NCBI GenBank assembly: GCA_022712945.1
Contig: JAFLJP010000085.1
Coordinates: 1-32,305 of the forward strand
Direction: 5' to 3'
Source of the DNA: Gammaproteobacteria bacterium
GTDB taxonomy: Bacteria; Pseudomonadota; Gammaproteobacteria; RBG-16-57-12
Length of the DNA: 32,305 nucleotides
Below the pieces are notes generated by a model. That model was given only the letters and a program-made list of their open reading frames with translations. It had not been told where the DNA came from and made no database searches. This document shows positions 16,136 to 26,088 of the stretch, one piece after another (within the stretch, counting starts at the first letter, position 1; each line of letters begins with the position of its first letter). A program made the position numbers and the translations under genes.

Positions 16136-16684
16136 TTGTCAAAACTCCTCAAAATATTTGAACAACTTGCCGGTGAGCGACGTGGCAAAGTGCGCCACGC
16201 TGACATTGCCATTGCAACGCTTGCCTCACTGACTGCACTGTTGATAGTTGGCTGGATCAGCCGCACAGTGGCCGGTGACCAAGCCGGCCTCTATTTGATG
16301 GCATCAATGGGGGCATCGGCAGTATTGATTTTTGCGGTGCCGGGTACCCAAATGGCAAGGCCTTGGTCATTTTGTTGTGGGCATCTGCTCTCTGCCTTTG
16401 TGGGAGTAAGTTGTAATTTATTGATTGGTGATCTGGTGCTGGCCTCTGCACTTGCAGTCTCGATATCAATTTTTTTGATGAGTTATCTGCGCTGTATGCA
16501 CCCACCGGGTGGAGCGGCGGCGATGATTCCGATTGTCAGCGGGGAATCTGTTAGTGCAATGGGTTATGGCTTTTTGATGGTTCCGGTTGGCATTAACGTG
16601 TTGGTTATGCTGATTGCGTCATTGATTTATTTTCGCTACATAGCGCATCGAAATAAAAAACTTATGGCACAAAGATCCAAATAA
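16136..16684 (+). CDS. HPP-family integral membrane protein (possible nitrite transporter)
   Basis: A 182-residue protein with an N-terminal soluble helix and about four membrane helices. The family name motif is in RCMHPPGGAAAMIPI (HPP at 122-124), and MGASAVLIFAVPGTQMARPW (58-77) is the other conserved block. HPP proteins of cyanobacteria and plant chloroplasts have been reported to transport nitrite. With nirBD, narK and a nitrate/nitrite-type sensor in the same window, a nitrite-uptake role is plausible here but is inference. The start is TTG at 16136, supported by GGAGG (16124-16128) seven bases upstream; no ATG fits the conserved N terminus. A TATAAT box lies just upstream. Confidence 0.85.
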   Translation: MSKLLKIFEQLAGERRGKVRHADIAIATLASLTALLIVGWISRTVAGDQAGLYLMASMGASAVLIFAVPGTQMARPWSFCCGHLLSAFVGVSCNLLIGDLVLASALAVSISIFLMSYLRCMHPPGGAAAMIPIVSGESVSAMGYGFLMVPVGINVLVMLIASLIYFRYIAHRNKKLMAQRSK

Positions 16685-16695
16685 TGACCCCTCAA

Positions 16696-16721
16696 GCCCC
16701 TATGTGCGTAGGGGCCAGTTT
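16696..16721 (+). terminator. candidate terminator of the HPP gene
   Basis: GCCCCTA (16696-16702) and TAGGGGC (16709-16715) form a perfect 7-bp stem with a 6-nt loop. The downstream run is CAGTTTT rather than a continuous T tract, so its strength is uncertain. It lies between the convergent HPP and NIT-like genes. Confidence 0.5.
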
Positions 16722-16758
16722 TAGATTGCGATACTCGTTTCACCATCTAAAAGCTGAC

Positions 16759-17706
16759 TTACCCGTTACTCAATTGCATTAATAACCACACCATGGGCGG
16801 TATGGTGAGAAGCAGGAAAAATTGGCAACGGTACTGCTTTCTGCGCTGTGCGGCATGCTCTTTATCCAGTGCGCTGCTAACCTCATCCATTAGTGAATAT
16901 AACTGTTTAAAACTAAGCCCGATGGCATCACTGGCAATAGCGAAGTAATGTTCGGATTCGATCTGAATAACTTTGGCGCTAAGCAACTCTCTATCAAGGG
17001 TGTTTAGAAACAGACCCATGCTTTTCTGGCATTGGCTAAAATCCAGCGCACTACTTTTGATCTCTTGGCTTGCCAGAATAGTGGTCGTATTGGCACAGGT
17101 TGCAGATGCCTTCTTATGTAAATAGCTTAATTTGCTACGATTTTGTGTGGTTAATTTGGCTTGTGCTGCCGCCCCGGTGCCAATACCCCTTGCTTGCCCC
17201 AGTACTTCTGTCACGTGCGGCAGTATGTTGATACCTATCTCTAATAACCCTTTTAGCTGTTGATTTGGGCTGTTATTTAATTTGCTTTGACTACCAATGT
17301 CACTAATCAGCTCAAGTAGCTTTGAAATGACAAGGGTATGTTTGCTAAAACTGACGGCTGCGGTTAATGATGCAAAATTTCGGGTTATCTGATTCCAACA
17401 TGTTGTGATCTCAAGGTAGCCGGGGCTCTTTGCCAGCTCCGGGTGATCACGGCTAATATGCTGTAGCTGCTGATCTATTTTTTGCTGATGTGCTTGGCGT
17501 TTATCTTTGAAGGCCTGATTACCCAGTAGCAGCGCATTGCTCATACCTCGGTGCTGGGGAATGCTCTCTAATAACTGAAACAGCTGCTGAATAACCAGCA
17601 AAGCCTGTTGTCGTCTGGCAGAGAAACGCCGCTGAACGGATACCGCTTGTAACAAGGCGACGGCGATAACAAACAGAGCCGCGCCGATAAGGGTAGAGGT
17701 CAGCAT
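16759..17706 (-). CDS. membrane protein with a periplasmic NIT-like (nitrate/nitrite-sensing) domain
   Basis: A 315-residue protein with one membrane helix at each end (about 5-22 and 296-312) and an all-helical periplasmic part between them. Two conserved-looking motifs, [18 protein letters not shown] (45-62) and [19 protein letters not shown] (164-182), match the repeated helix-with-RG pattern of NIT domains. There is no kinase, HAMP or chemoreceptor signalling domain, so it cannot signal alone. Its start codon lies inside the end of the chemoreceptor gene (7-bp overlap), which itself has no sensor domain. Together they look like a receptor split into two chains. The ligand (nitrate or nitrite) is inferred from the domain type and from neighbouring nitrogen genes. 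Confidence 0.7.
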   Translation of the reverse strand: MLTSTLIGAALFVIAVALLQAVSVQRRFSARRQQALLVIQQLFQLLESIPQHRGMSNALLLGNQAFKDKRQAHQQKIDQQLQHISRDHPELAKSPGYLEITTCWNQITRNFASLTAAVSFSKHTLVISKLLELISDIGSQSKLNNSPNQQLKGLLEIGINILPHVTEVLGQARGIGTGAAAQAKLTTQNRSKLSYLHKKASATCANTTTILASQEIKSSALDFSQCQKSMGLFLNTLDRELLSAKVIQIESEHYFAIASDAIGLSFKQLYSLMDEVSSALDKEHAAQRRKQYRCQFFLLLTIPPMVWLLMQLSNG

Positions 17707-18869
17707 GATTGATTATCATCTTGTGAGTGGGATAAATTAACTAAATAGTGGGCAGTTTCTGAGGCCTCCTGAATGACTTCCGTGGTTTGTTGGGCCATCT
17801 GATTAATCTTTTCGATGTTGAGGGATACCTCGGCACTGCCTTCGCCCTGTTCACGAATAGCCAGACTAATATTGCTCATGGCATCAACGGTGGATTGAGC
17901 GCCCTTTTTGATCGATTGAAGTGCATTGTGCGTCGCACTGGATAGCTCAACACTGCTATTGATCGCACGGATAATTTGCTCCATGCCACTGCTCACACTC
18001 TGCACATCTCTTTGTATAGTGGATATTTGTTGATTCACCTGGAATGCAGCTTCTTGAGAGCGTTGTGCCAGTTGTCGTACTTCACTCGAAACCACCGAAA
18101 ACCCACGACCATGCTCACCTGCGCGCGCGGCTTCTATCGCGGCGTTCAGTGCTAGCAGATTGGTCTGATTGGCAATTTCATCAATTGTTTTGATTATGGA
18201 GCCGATCTCGTTAGAGCGTGTTAACAAGCCATTGATTTGATCGGCTGAGTGGCTGATTGAGTCTGAGGCTGTTTGAATCTCAGCAGCCATGGTTTCAACA
18301 ACATGATCACCTTCCGAGGCGTGTTTGTCAGCCATTTTTGAGGTGTTTGTGGCATCTTCAGCATGCCCAGAAACAACATCGATATTGTGGCTCAGTTGCT
18401 CCATTTCCGACTGAATGCTGGCAACGGAGACTTGTTGTACAGTCATCATTTCTGTTGAGCGTTTGTTCATCGCCGCCAAATCGAGTGCCGCACTGTGCAG
18501 CTCATCACTGGCACTTTTACTTCTCTCCTTTAGACGTTCGATAGTGACCTGCTGTTGGTGGAATGCACTAAAAACAGGGTCGAATTCATTCTCCTTGTAA
18601 CAAAAACTGTCACCACTTTTTAGTCGACAAATAAGCTGTTGCTGGTAGCCGTAATAACCGACTATCAGGTAGAGGCTGATAACCAGTGTCACTGTTACAA
18701 ACAGTATCAAATCGAGCGGTAAGGTTTCACTGATACCCTGGAACAGGGAGGCACAGTAGAGCAGCAGTAAAGCCAAAGGCAGAGTACTGAGTGAGAAGAT
18801 AAACAACAACTTTTGGAGCAATGAGAGCCGCTCAAAAAGAGAAATTACCGGTTTGAATAATAACGTCAC
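17700..18869 (-). CDS. methyl-accepting chemotaxis protein lacking a sensor domain
   Basis: Has two adjacent membrane helices (about 20-44 and 52-73) separated by only a few residues, so there is no periplasmic ligand domain. A short linker with no clear HAMP follows, then a full cytoplasmic signalling coiled coil. The hairpin tip [33 protein letters not shown] (225-257) is the chemoreceptor hallmark that contacts CheA and CheW. The C terminus (NQSC) has no CheR-binding pentapeptide. The start is GTG at 18869 with AGGA about ten bases upstream. It follows mscS after 37 bp and overlaps the NIT-like gene by 7 bp, so it probably signals for that sensor. An alternative is a cytoplasmic or membrane-stress receptor. 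Confidence 0.88.
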   Translation of the reverse strand: MTLLFKPVISLFERLSLLQKLLFIFSLSTLPLALLLLYCASLFQGISETLPLDLILFVTVTLVISLYLIVGYYGYQQQLICRLKSGDSFCYKENEFDPVFSAFHQQQVTIERLKERSKSASDELHSAALDLAAMNKRSTEMMTVQQVSVASIQSEMEQLSHNIDVVSGHAEDATNTSKMADKHASEGDHVVETMAAEIQTASDSISHSADQINGLLTRSNEIGSIIKTIDEIANQTNLLALNAAIEAARAGEHGRGFSVVSSEVRQLAQRSQEAAFQVNQQISTIQRDVQSVSSGMEQIIRAINSSVELSSATHNALQSIKKGAQSTVDAMSNISLAIREQGEGSAEVSLNIEKINQMAQQTTEVIQEASETAHYLVNLSHSQDDNQSC

Positions 18870-18906
18870 TCTACTTATCCTGAATGATCCCTGTACCCTG
18901 GCTGCA

Positions 18907-19743
18907 TCATGAGTTGATCATATGCACATCCCGCTGTGGGAATGGAATAGTGATGCTGTTTTGATCCAGCGATTTCTTCATCTCTTCATTAACATCAAAG
19001 AAGACATCCCAATAGTGTTCTGGCAGGCAGTGAGGTCTAACCGCCAGATTGACAGAGCTATCGGCCAGCTCCACCACGCCGACAAAGGGCGCAGGCTCTG
19101 CAATCACTTTGTCATGCTTTGACAAGACATCCATCAATACTGACTTTGCCTTGTCGATATCCGCATCGTAGGCGATGCCAATAGTCAGATCGACACGTAT
19201 TTTACCCTCGGCGGTGTAGTTGACAATCGAGCCGTTTGAAACTGCACCATTGGGGATAATAACCTGTTTGTGTTCTGGCGAGGTGAGTATGGTATTAAAT
19301 ATCTGCACCTCTTTTACCACACCCAAATGGCCCTGGGATTCAATCAGGTCGCCCACCTTGTAGGGTTTGAAGGTCATGATCAAAACCCCACCGGCAAAGT
19401 TGGCGAGGCTGCCTTGCAATGCCAGACCAACCGCCAAGCCAGCAGCACCTAATACCGCAATAAACGAAGTGGTGGCGATGCCGATCATCGAGGCAACAGA
19501 GATAAACAGCAGTATTTTGAGTATCCATGTGGTCAGGCTGCTTATGAATGGAATTAAGGTGGGGTCAACCTTGGCCCTCTCCATTGAAGCCTGCAAGATT
19601 TTCCCTAAACCTCTTATGACCAAAAGACCGATAAGCAACGTTACAATTGCCAGGGCCAGTTTGGGTGCATATTCCAGCCCTAACTCGTAAGCTTTTGAAG
19701 TGAGAACTTCCATTTGTTGTACAGCACTATTGATTTCGCTCAT
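18907..19743 (-). CDS. mscS: small-conductance mechanosensitive channel MscS
   Basis: A homoheptameric inner-membrane channel that opens under membrane tension during osmotic downshock. Its 278 residues are close to the 286 of E. coli MscS. The pore helix region [28 protein letters not shown] has the Gly/Ala packing pattern of TM3, and [10 protein letters not shown] begins the cytoplasmic beta domain; the vestibule domain extends to the C-terminal [10 protein letters not shown]. The start at ATG 19743 is supported by GGAGG immediately upstream. It is first in a minus-strand group with the chemoreceptor and the NIT-like gene (37-bp gap), though joint transcription is not proven. Confidence 0.94.
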   Translation of the reverse strand: MSEINSAVQQMEVLTSKAYELGLEYAPKLALAIVTLLIGLLVIRGLGKILQASMERAKVDPTLIPFISSLTTWILKILLFISVASMIGIATTSFIAVLGAAGLAVGLALQGSLANFAGGVLIMTFKPYKVGDLIESQGHLGVVKEVQIFNTILTSPEHKQVIIPNGAVSNGSIVNYTAEGKIRVDLTIGIAYDADIDKAKSVLMDVLSKHDKVIAEPAPFVGVVELADSSVNLAVRPHCLPEHYWDVFFDVNEEMKKSLDQNSITIPFPQRDVHMINS

Positions 19744-19975
19744 GTTGCCACCTCCATATTTATTATTAAGCGCACTTTTTTCAATGTTTTTCGGTACGAA
19801 GCAACGTTATTTTTAGTTAAAATATAGTTAACTCTTTTAACGGATATTCTTTGTTAAATCAAGAGATGGGGCAGCCAGCAAGTTTTTTGGTATCGACTGT
19901 GTGCGAAGGTCTCAAGGGTGTAACAATTAAGCAATTGGGGTGTCAGAGAGCAGAGAATCATAAAAAAGTGCCAAA

Positions 19976-20797
19976 ATGCGACGCCTATTATTTATACTTT
20001 TATTGAGCAGTTTATCGTTACCCACTTATGCCGCAGAGCGATTACGGATTGCGGGGTCAACGACGGTACTCCCAATAGTGGCTGAAGCAGCCAAGCTGTA
20101 CCGTCAACTCCATTCCGGACTGACGTTAACGGTTTCTGGTGGCGGCTCCGGGGTAAGTGTTGCTTCAGTCAATCGAGGTCATATTGAGGTCGGCATGATC
20201 TCTCGGCCACTTACTGAGCGTGAGCAACAGCAGTTGCAAGGGCGAGTACAGGTCATCCCGATTGCCCGTGATGCGGTGGCTATCGCGGTCTCCCGAGTGG
20301 TTTATGAGCATGGCGTTACACAGCTCACGCGGCAACAGATAGCTGCCATCTATCGAGGTGAAATAACCAACTGGCGTGAAGTGGGTGGCCCCGACAGCCC
20401 AATATTAGTCATTGATAAGGAACCCTCCCGTGGTACCCGTCATGTCTTTGCCAAAGTGGTGTTGGGTGATGAATGGGCAAGAGCGCCGGGGGCTTCTATT
20501 GTTACCGGATCAAATAATGAAGGGCAGAGTGCCATCGCCAATAGTGACAAGGCGATTGGTATGCTCTCAACTGCCTGGTTAAATAAGCAGGTGCTTGCCA
20601 TTGCAATCATGCAGAATGGCAAAGCGATTACACCATCACAAGGGAATGTTAGCGCAGGGCTTTACCCAATACAGCGTACACTGGATATTCTGCTGCCGAA
20701 TAACCACTCTGAAACAACAGGAGCATTTGTTGAGTTTTTGCGCTCAGAGCAGGGGGGGGACATTGTCCGGCAAGTGGGTTATCTACCGGTTCAATAG
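19976..20797 (+). CDS. pstS: phosphate ABC transporter substrate-binding protein PstS
   Basis: A periplasmic binding protein of 273 residues with a signal peptide (1-19, TYAA then ERLRIAGS). Conserved phosphate-binding stretches are RIAGSTTVLP (24-33), SGGGSGVSVASV, EVGMISRPLT, EPSRGTRHVF and SNNEGQSAIA. The length and SGGGSG loop fit the short PstS type. It begins the pstSCAB cluster, with 8 bp to pstC. I see no convincing Pho box in the 232 bp upstream. Neither phoU nor phoBR is in the window. A related oxyanion such as tungstate is a less likely ligand. Confidence 0.88.
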   Translation: MRRLLFILLLSSLSLPTYAAERLRIAGSTTVLPIVAEAAKLYRQLHSGLTLTVSGGGSGVSVASVNRGHIEVGMISRPLTEREQQQLQGRVQVIPIARDAVAIAVSRVVYEHGVTQLTRQQIAAIYRGEITNWREVGGPDSPILVIDKEPSRGTRHVFAKVVLGDEWARAPGASIVTGSNNEGQSAIANSDKAIGMLSTAWLNKQVLAIAIMQNGKAITPSQGNVSAGLYPIQRTLDILLPNNHSETTGAFVEFLRSEQGGDIVRQVGYLPVQ

Positions 20798-20805
20798 GCG
20801 GCTCT

Positions 20806-21642
20806 ATGTTGCGACTCTTTATCCATAGCAGTGCATGGCTCAGTTTTTCAGGTTTGCTGTTGTTAAGCGGTTTTTTGCTCTATGCCAGCTGGCCAATCTT
20901 TTCTGAACAGGGGCTCTATTTTATTGCTGAAAGTGAGTGGTATCCCTACGAAGATCTATTCGGGATGTTACCGGCACTTTTCGGCAGTCTGCTCAGCGTG
21001 GGGGTGGCCCTTCTTATCGCATTGCCACTGGGTGTAGCAGCCGCACTGTTTAACATTGAAATTGTGCCCTCCTGTCTCCAACCGTGGCTGCGGCTATTAA
21101 TGGAGCTAATGGCGGGTATTCCCTCGGTGGTTTATGGGTTGATGGGGCTATGGCTGCTGGTGCCCTTTTTAGAGCAACAGCTCGATTTGTTAACCGGGCG
21201 AACCTTGCTGGCCGCCGCACTGCTACTCTCGGTGATGGTGCTGCCAACCATTATGGTATTGAGTGAAGATGCTCTGCGTAAAGTGGCAGATGATCAGCGC
21301 CAGCGAGCCAATGCCCTTGGTTTGAGCTGGTGGGCGGTGGTGCAGCGAATTTTACTACCCCAGGCGTGGCCGGGCATTCGGTTGGCCACATTGCTCTCTT
21401 TGGGGCGAGCGATGGGTGAAACTGTTGCCGTGATGCTGGTTATCGGCTCGATAGACCGCCTTCCTGAGCCACTCTATAACCTGTTGCAACCCGCCCAAAG
21501 CCTCACCTCACGTATCGGGCGTGAAATGGGCGAAGCGAGTGTCGGCTCGCCCCACTGGTCGGCATTGATGAGCAGCGGACTGTTATTGATGTTGATGAGC
21601 GTGGCGGTGGTTTTACTGAGCCAGCGGCGGTGGTTTAAATGA
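20806..21642 (+). CDS. pstC: phosphate ABC transporter permease PstC
   Basis: One of two permeases of the phosphate importer, 278 residues with about six membrane helices. The EAA-type cytoplasmic loop that docks on PstB is visible in DDQRQRANALGLSWWAVVQRILLPQAWPGI, followed by LGRAMGETVAVMLVIG. PSVVYGLMGLWLLVPF is a typical PstC/PstA segment. It starts 8 bp after pstS and overlaps pstA by four bases (ATGA), so translation is coupled. Confidence 0.9.
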   Translation: MLRLFIHSSAWLSFSGLLLLSGFLLYASWPIFSEQGLYFIAESEWYPYEDLFGMLPALFGSLLSVGVALLIALPLGVAAALFNIEIVPSCLQPWLRLLMELMAGIPSVVYGLMGLWLLVPFLEQQLDLLTGRTLLAAALLLSVMVLPTIMVLSEDALRKVADDQRQRANALGLSWWAVVQRILLPQAWPGIRLATLLSLGRAMGETVAVMLVIGSIDRLPEPLYNLLQPAQSLTSRIGREMGEASVGSPHWSALMSSGLLLMLMSVAVVLLSQRRWFK

Positions 21643-22475
21643 AATGGACAATCCACCCGGCAAAGTTACTGCTAACGCTGGTGGCACTGCCTGCACTGTT
21701 AATTCCAGCACTTGCCCTTGGTTACATCGTCTACCAGGGAGGTGCTGTCATTAGCTGGCAGTTTATCAGCACCAGCGCCGAGCTGAGTGGCTTTGGTGCC
21801 AGCAGTGGTGTTTTTTCTCAACTGGCAGGATCACTGCTGTTAGCGGTGGGGGCCTGTATTGTGGCAACACCGGTTGCACTGGGTACGGCACTGTTTTATC
21901 AACTCTCTAACAATTCACGCCTGTGTCATCACCTTGAGTTACTGATCTATCTACTGCAGGCGGTACCACCGATTGTTTATGGCCTGTTTGGCTTGATCCT
22001 GTTTGTGCAGATATTCTCACTGGGGGTCTCACTGATTGCCGGCATGTTGGTGCTTGCCATGGTGCTGCTGCCGATGCTGACTCTGAACAATATTACCAGT
22101 CTGCAACGTATTGCGATTGAACAGACCGATGCGGCACGCGCGCTCGGACTCACAGAGAGCGCATTGGTTTTACGGGTCTGGTTGCGGCAATCCCGTCGAG
22201 AGCTGATCACCGGCCAGCTACTGGCCATCGCCAGAGCACTAAGTGAAACCGCTCCCATTCTGTTTACCGCCACCGTTTTTTCAGGAGTTGTCTGGCCCGA
22301 TTCACTGCTGTCGCCAGTCACCACACTACAGACTCATATTTTCTACCTTGCCCAGGAGGGTAACCACCCTCAGTCAATTGATGTCGCCTGGGGTAGCGCG
22401 TTGGTATTGGTTATCACCATCGTACTCTTTAGCCTACTGGCCCGTGCCCTTAAACCCTCGGGAGGTAACTTGTGA
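21639..22475 (+). CDS. pstA: phosphate ABC transporter permease PstA
   Basis: The second permease, also 278 residues. PPIVYGLFGLILFVQIF parallels the PstC segment. The ATPase-docking loop is EQTDAARALGLTESALVLRVWLRQSRRELITG, and ARALSETAPILFTATVF is typical of PstA. It overlaps pstC by four bases upstream and pstB by four bases (GTGA) downstream. Confidence 0.9.
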   Translation: MKWTIHPAKLLLTLVALPALLIPALALGYIVYQGGAVISWQFISTSAELSGFGASSGVFSQLAGSLLLAVGACIVATPVALGTALFYQLSNNSRLCHHLELLIYLLQAVPPIVYGLFGLILFVQIFSLGVSLIAGMLVLAMVLLPMLTLNNITSLQRIAIEQTDAARALGLTESALVLRVWLRQSRRELITGQLLAIARALSETAPILFTATVFSGVVWPDSLLSPVTTLQTHIFYLAQEGNHPQSIDVAWGSALVLVITIVLFSLLARALKPSGGNL

Positions 22476-23263
22476 TTTCAAACAGCCGATTGTCGAATAT
22501 AACGGCACCAGTACAACACCCCACCACAGCACTACAAATTGACCAGCTCAAACTGAGCATCCAAGGGCAACCGATACTGCATGAAATATCGTTGTCGCTT
22601 CCTACTAGCGGTATTACCGCATTGATTGGCCCTTCCGGAGCAGGCAAAAGCTCACTTTTGCACTGCATCAATCTACTTCAACAAGCGTGGCAAGGTGAGA
22701 TCACCCTACATCAAAAGAGCATTCGACAATGGCCGGGGGGTGATGAAAAATTGCGTCGCCACATTGGCTTAGTGGCACAAAAACCGACTGTTTTCCCCAC
22801 CACTATCTACCGCAATGTGGTGTTTGGTATCGATGGTTTTTGGCAACGACGCAACGCCCATGCCATTGCAGAGCAAGCGTTACGACAAGCCGCGCTGTGG
22901 GGCGAGGTGAAAGATCGACTACACGCACCTGCCGCCTCCCTGTCACTGGGGCAACAGCAGCGCCTCTGCCTTGCCCGGGCACTGGCCATAAAGCCCAAGT
23001 TACTACTGCTTGATGAACCAACCGCCTCACTGGATCCAAAATCAAAACAACTGATCGAACAAGCGCTCAGCCAGCTTGCCAGCCACATTCCGCTGTTACT
23101 GGTCAGTCACAACCTTGAGCAGGCCCAGCGCCTGGGAGAGCAGGTGATCTTTATGTGTGAAGGCAAAGTAATAGAGCAAGCCGATTGCGATACATTTTTC
23201 AATCACCCCCAGCGTGTAGAGAGTAAAGAATTTTTACGCTGGGCTGTTTGTGAGTGTGATTAA
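22472..23263 (+). CDS. pstB: phosphate ABC transporter ATP-binding protein PstB
   Basis: The ATPase of the importer, 263 residues. Walker A is GPSGAGKSS, the ABC signature is LSLGQQQRLCLARALA, Walker B is LLLLDEPTASLD, and the switch His is in LLVSHNLEQA. The start is GTG at 22472, which overlaps the pstA stop and has GGAGG (22461-22465) at a good distance. The first 25 residues are an extension before the usual ABC beginning. The gene is convergent with nirD, and the two stop codons share bases (TTAA at 23260-23263). Confidence 0.92.
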   Translation: MISNSRLSNITAPVQHPTTALQIDQLKLSIQGQPILHEISLSLPTSGITALIGPSGAGKSSLLHCINLLQQAWQGEITLHQKSIRQWPGGDEKLRRHIGLVAQKPTVFPTTIYRNVVFGIDGFWQRRNAHAIAEQALRQAALWGEVKDRLHAPAASLSLGQQQRLCLARALAIKPKLLLLDEPTASLDPKSKQLIEQALSQLASHIPLLLVSHNLEQAQRLGEQVIFMCEGKVIEQADCDTFFNHPQRVESKEFLRWAVCECD

Positions 23264-23571
23264 GGAAGCGACAAAAAAACCACACCCGCTTCAATCTTCA
23301 CCGGGAAACTCGCCGCACATCCCTCATCCGGTGCAACCACCTCTCCGCTCTCCAGTTCAATATTCCAATTATGCAGCGGGCAGGTCACCCGCTTGCCGTG
23401 CACAATGCCCTGTGACAACGGGCCGCTTTTATGCGGACAGCGATCACGCAGAGCAAAGATCTCATCCTCTCCGGTGCGGAAAATACCGATATCACCTTCA
23501 GCCGTTTCAACCACACGGGCCCCCTGTTTGGGGATCTCTTCAATCTTGCCAACTTCAATCCAATTGCTCAT
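23260..23571 (-). CDS. nirD: NADH-dependent nitrite reductase small subunit (Rieske type)
   Basis: The small subunit of the cytoplasmic siroheme nitrite reductase. Unlike E. coli NirD, it keeps a complete Rieske [2Fe-2S] motif: CPHKSG (Cys-x-His) and CPLHNW (Cys-x-x-His), so it could bind a cluster. It has 103 residues. It follows nirB after 36 bp on the same strand. Its stop codon overlaps that of pstB on the opposite strand. Confidence 0.93.
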   Translation of the reverse strand: MSNWIEVGKIEEIPKQGARVVETAEGDIGIFRTGEDEIFALRDRCPHKSGPLSQGIVHGKRVTCPLHNWNIELESGEVVAPDEGCAASFPVKIEAGVVFLSLP

Positions 23572-23607
23572 ATCTACCTCGAAATTCTATGTTGAGTGCG
23601 TGCGCTA

Positions 23608-26043
23608 TCAACCCAGCTTCTTAATGGGGATGTAATCCTTGCGGATGTGGTCCTGCTCGACCGCTTCAGCCCACGGATCGACCTGAAACACCTCTTGCGA
23701 TACCAGGAAGCGCGCATGGAGTGCTTTACGACCCGCATCATCTTCAACCACTCGCTGTTTGGCGTAACTGAGTCCAACCCGTTCGATCCACGGCGCAGTA
23801 CGCTCCAGGTAGTGGGCCTCTTCGCGGTAGACCTGCATAAAGGCACCACAATATTCCATCACCTCTTCTTCGGTTGAAACACGACACAACAGCTGAGTGG
23901 CCACCACGTGAATACCGCCATTGCCCCCCACATGCAGCTCGTAACCCGAATCGACGCAGACCACACCAAAATCTTTGATGGTCGCTTCGGCACAATTACG
24001 TGGACAGCCGGAGACCGCAATCTTGTATTTGTGCGGTGTCCACGAAGCCCAGGTCATTTTTTCGATTTTGATGCCCAGGCTGGTGGAGTCCTGGGTGCCA
24101 AAGCGGCACCACTCAGAACCGACACAGGTCTTAACCGTACGCAGTGACTTGCCGTAGCCGTGGCCGGAGACCATGCCTGCGGCATTCAAGTCTGCCCATA
24201 CCGCGGGGAGATCCTCTTTTTTCACACCCAGTAAATCGACACGCTGGCCGCCGGTCACCTTGACGCTTGGAATGTTAAATTTATCCGCTACATCGGCAAT
24301 CGCACGTAATTCATTGGGTGTGGTAACCCCACCCCACATGCGCGGAATCACCGAATAGGTGCCATCTTTCTGGATGTTAGCGTGGGCACGCTCATTAATG
24401 AAGCGGGATTGCGGGTCATCCTTGGCCTGCTGTGGCCAAGCGGAGAGCACGTAGTAGTTAAGGGCGGGACGACAGCTAGCACAGCCGTCGGGGGTGTGCC
24501 ACTCCAATGCGGTCATTACCGCAGGAATTGAGGTAAGCTCTTGCTCTCGAATTGCCTCACGTACTTCGTCATGGCTGTGTTCGGTACAGCCACACATCGG
24601 TTTTTTCTTCGGCGTATCCGAATAGTCACCCACGGTTGACGCCAGAATTTGCTCAACCAGGCCGGTACAGGAGCCACAGGAGGCAGCCGCTTTGGTGTGT
24701 GCTTTCACCTCTTCAAGGGTAAACAGCCCCTTCTCAGTAATCGCCTTCACAATGGTCCCTTTGCAGACACCGTTACAGCCACACACTTCCGCATCATCCG
24801 GCAGTGCCGAAGCGGCATTTTCGCCACCGTGGCCGGAGTCACCCAGGTGCGCCTGGCCAAACATCAGGTGTTCACGAATATCGCTGATGTTGGTCTCATC
24901 ACGCAGCATCTGGAAATACCAGGCACCATCGACCGTATCGCCATACATCACCGCGCCGATGATTTTGTTATCTTTCAGTACCACCTTTTTGTAGATACCC
25001 CGAGCGGCATCTTTCATTACCACTTCTTCGGTGCTCTCATCACCGTGAAAATCACCCGCAGAGAAGAGATCAATACCGGTTACCTTGAGCTTGGTTGAGG
25101 TAGTTGAACCCTCATACATGCCAATGCCGTAACCCGCCAAGTGGTTGGCGCACACTCTGGCTTGCTCAAACAGCGGGGCAACCAGCCCGTAAGCGATACC
25201 ACGGTGTTGTACACACTCGCCTACAGAGTAGACTTTAGGATCAAAAGTTTGCAACGTATCGTTCACCACAATGCCGCGTTCACAGTGAATGCCAACCTTT
25301 TGCGCCAGCTCGATGTTGGGGCGAATGCCCGCCGCCATCACCACCAAATCGGCTTCCAGCTCACCGCCATCAGCAAACGTCAGACCGGTAACACGCTGAC
25401 CACCGGTTAACTCAGTGGTTGATGAGTTCATGCGAAATTTCAGGCCGCGCTCTTCCAGGGAGGCTTTCAGCATCTCACCAGAGAAGCTGTCCATCTGCAT
25501 CTCCATCAAGGTGTCACCCAGATGAACCACCGTCACATCCATGCCATTGATCACCAAACCATTGGCCGCCTCAAGACCTAGCAGGCCACCACCAATCACC
25601 ACCGCTTTTTTGTAGTTTTTAGCCGCATCCAACATGGTGTCGACGTCGTAAATATCACGGAAACCGATCACCCCCTCCTTGTCGTGGCCGGGAACCGGGA
25701 TAATAAACGGATTTGAACCGGTCGCCAGCAGCAGCCGGTCGTAGCGGGCTGTGGTGCCATCCGCCGCGATCACCTTTTGCGCCTTGCGGTCAATATCAAC
25801 CACTGTTTTGCCGGTATGCAGGGTGATGTTATTTTCGTCATACCACGCTTGTGAGTTCAAAACAATGTCATCGATGGTCTTCTCGCCAGCCAGTACCGGG
25901 GAGAGCATGATACGGTTGTAGTTACAGTGTGGCTCCGCACCAAAAACGGTGATGTCATATTTATCAGGCGCAATTTTCAGCAGCTCTTCCAGCGTGCGGA
26001 CACCCGCCATGCCATTACCAACCAGAACCAGTTTTTCTTTCAT
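23608..26043 (-). CDS. nirB: NADH-dependent assimilatory nitrite reductase large subunit
   Basis: Reduces nitrite to ammonium with NAD(P)H in the cytoplasm. The 811 residues carry, in order, an FAD loop GNGMAG (9-14), an NAD-binding loop VIGGGLLGLE (149-158), a BFD-type [2Fe-2S] domain with Cys421, 423, 456 and 459 (a further Cys at 427), a second Cys group (484, 486, 521, 524), and the sulfite/nitrite reductase core with the siroheme/4Fe-4S ligands Cys640, 646, 680 and 684 (TCVGSEWCRFG and SGCPRNCAEA). All are intact. A consensus sigma-54 promoter lies 36 bp upstream of ATG 26043, so expression should require NtrC, fitting an assimilatory role. It forms an operon with nirD. Confidence 0.97.
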   Translation of the reverse strand: MKEKLVLVGNGMAGVRTLEELLKIAPDKYDITVFGAEPHCNYNRIMLSPVLAGEKTIDDIVLNSQAWYDENNITLHTGKTVVDIDRKAQKVIAADGTTARYDRLLLATGSNPFIIPVPGHDKEGVIGFRDIYDVDTMLDAAKNYKKAVVIGGGLLGLEAANGLVINGMDVTVVHLGDTLMEMQMDSFSGEMLKASLEERGLKFRMNSSTTELTGGQRVTGLTFADGGELEADLVVMAAGIRPNIELAQKVGIHCERGIVVNDTLQTFDPKVYSVGECVQHRGIAYGLVAPLFEQARVCANHLAGYGIGMYEGSTTSTKLKVTGIDLFSAGDFHGDESTEEVVMKDAARGIYKKVVLKDNKIIGAVMYGDTVDGAWYFQMLRDETNISDIREHLMFGQAHLGDSGHGGENAASALPDDAEVCGCNGVCKGTIVKAITEKGLFTLEEVKAHTKAAASCGSCTGLVEQILASTVGDYSDTPKKKPMCGCTEHSHDEVREAIREQELTSIPAVMTALEWHTPDGCASCRPALNYYVLSAWPQQAKDDPQSRFINERAHANIQKDGTYSVIPRMWGGVTTPNELRAIADVADKFNIPSVKVTGGQRVDLLGVKKEDLPAVWADLNAAGMVSGHGYGKSLRTVKTCVGSEWCRFGTQDSTSLGIKIEKMTWASWTPHKYKIAVSGCPRNCAEATIKDFGVVCVDSGYELHVGGNGGIHVVATQLLCRVSTEEEVMEYCGAFMQVYREEAHYLERTAPWIERVGLSYAKQRVVEDDAGRKALHARFLVSQEVFQVDPWAEAVEQDHIRKDYIPIKKLG

Positions 26044-26088
26044 CTGTTACTCCACGATATTCGAGGTTATCTGCTATTAATATACATT

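Noticed and set aside
19744..19975. A Pho box before pstS
   Set aside because: Fragments such as GGTGTCAGAG and TGTAACA are present, but no two 7-bp repeats at the proper 11-bp spacing match the consensus.
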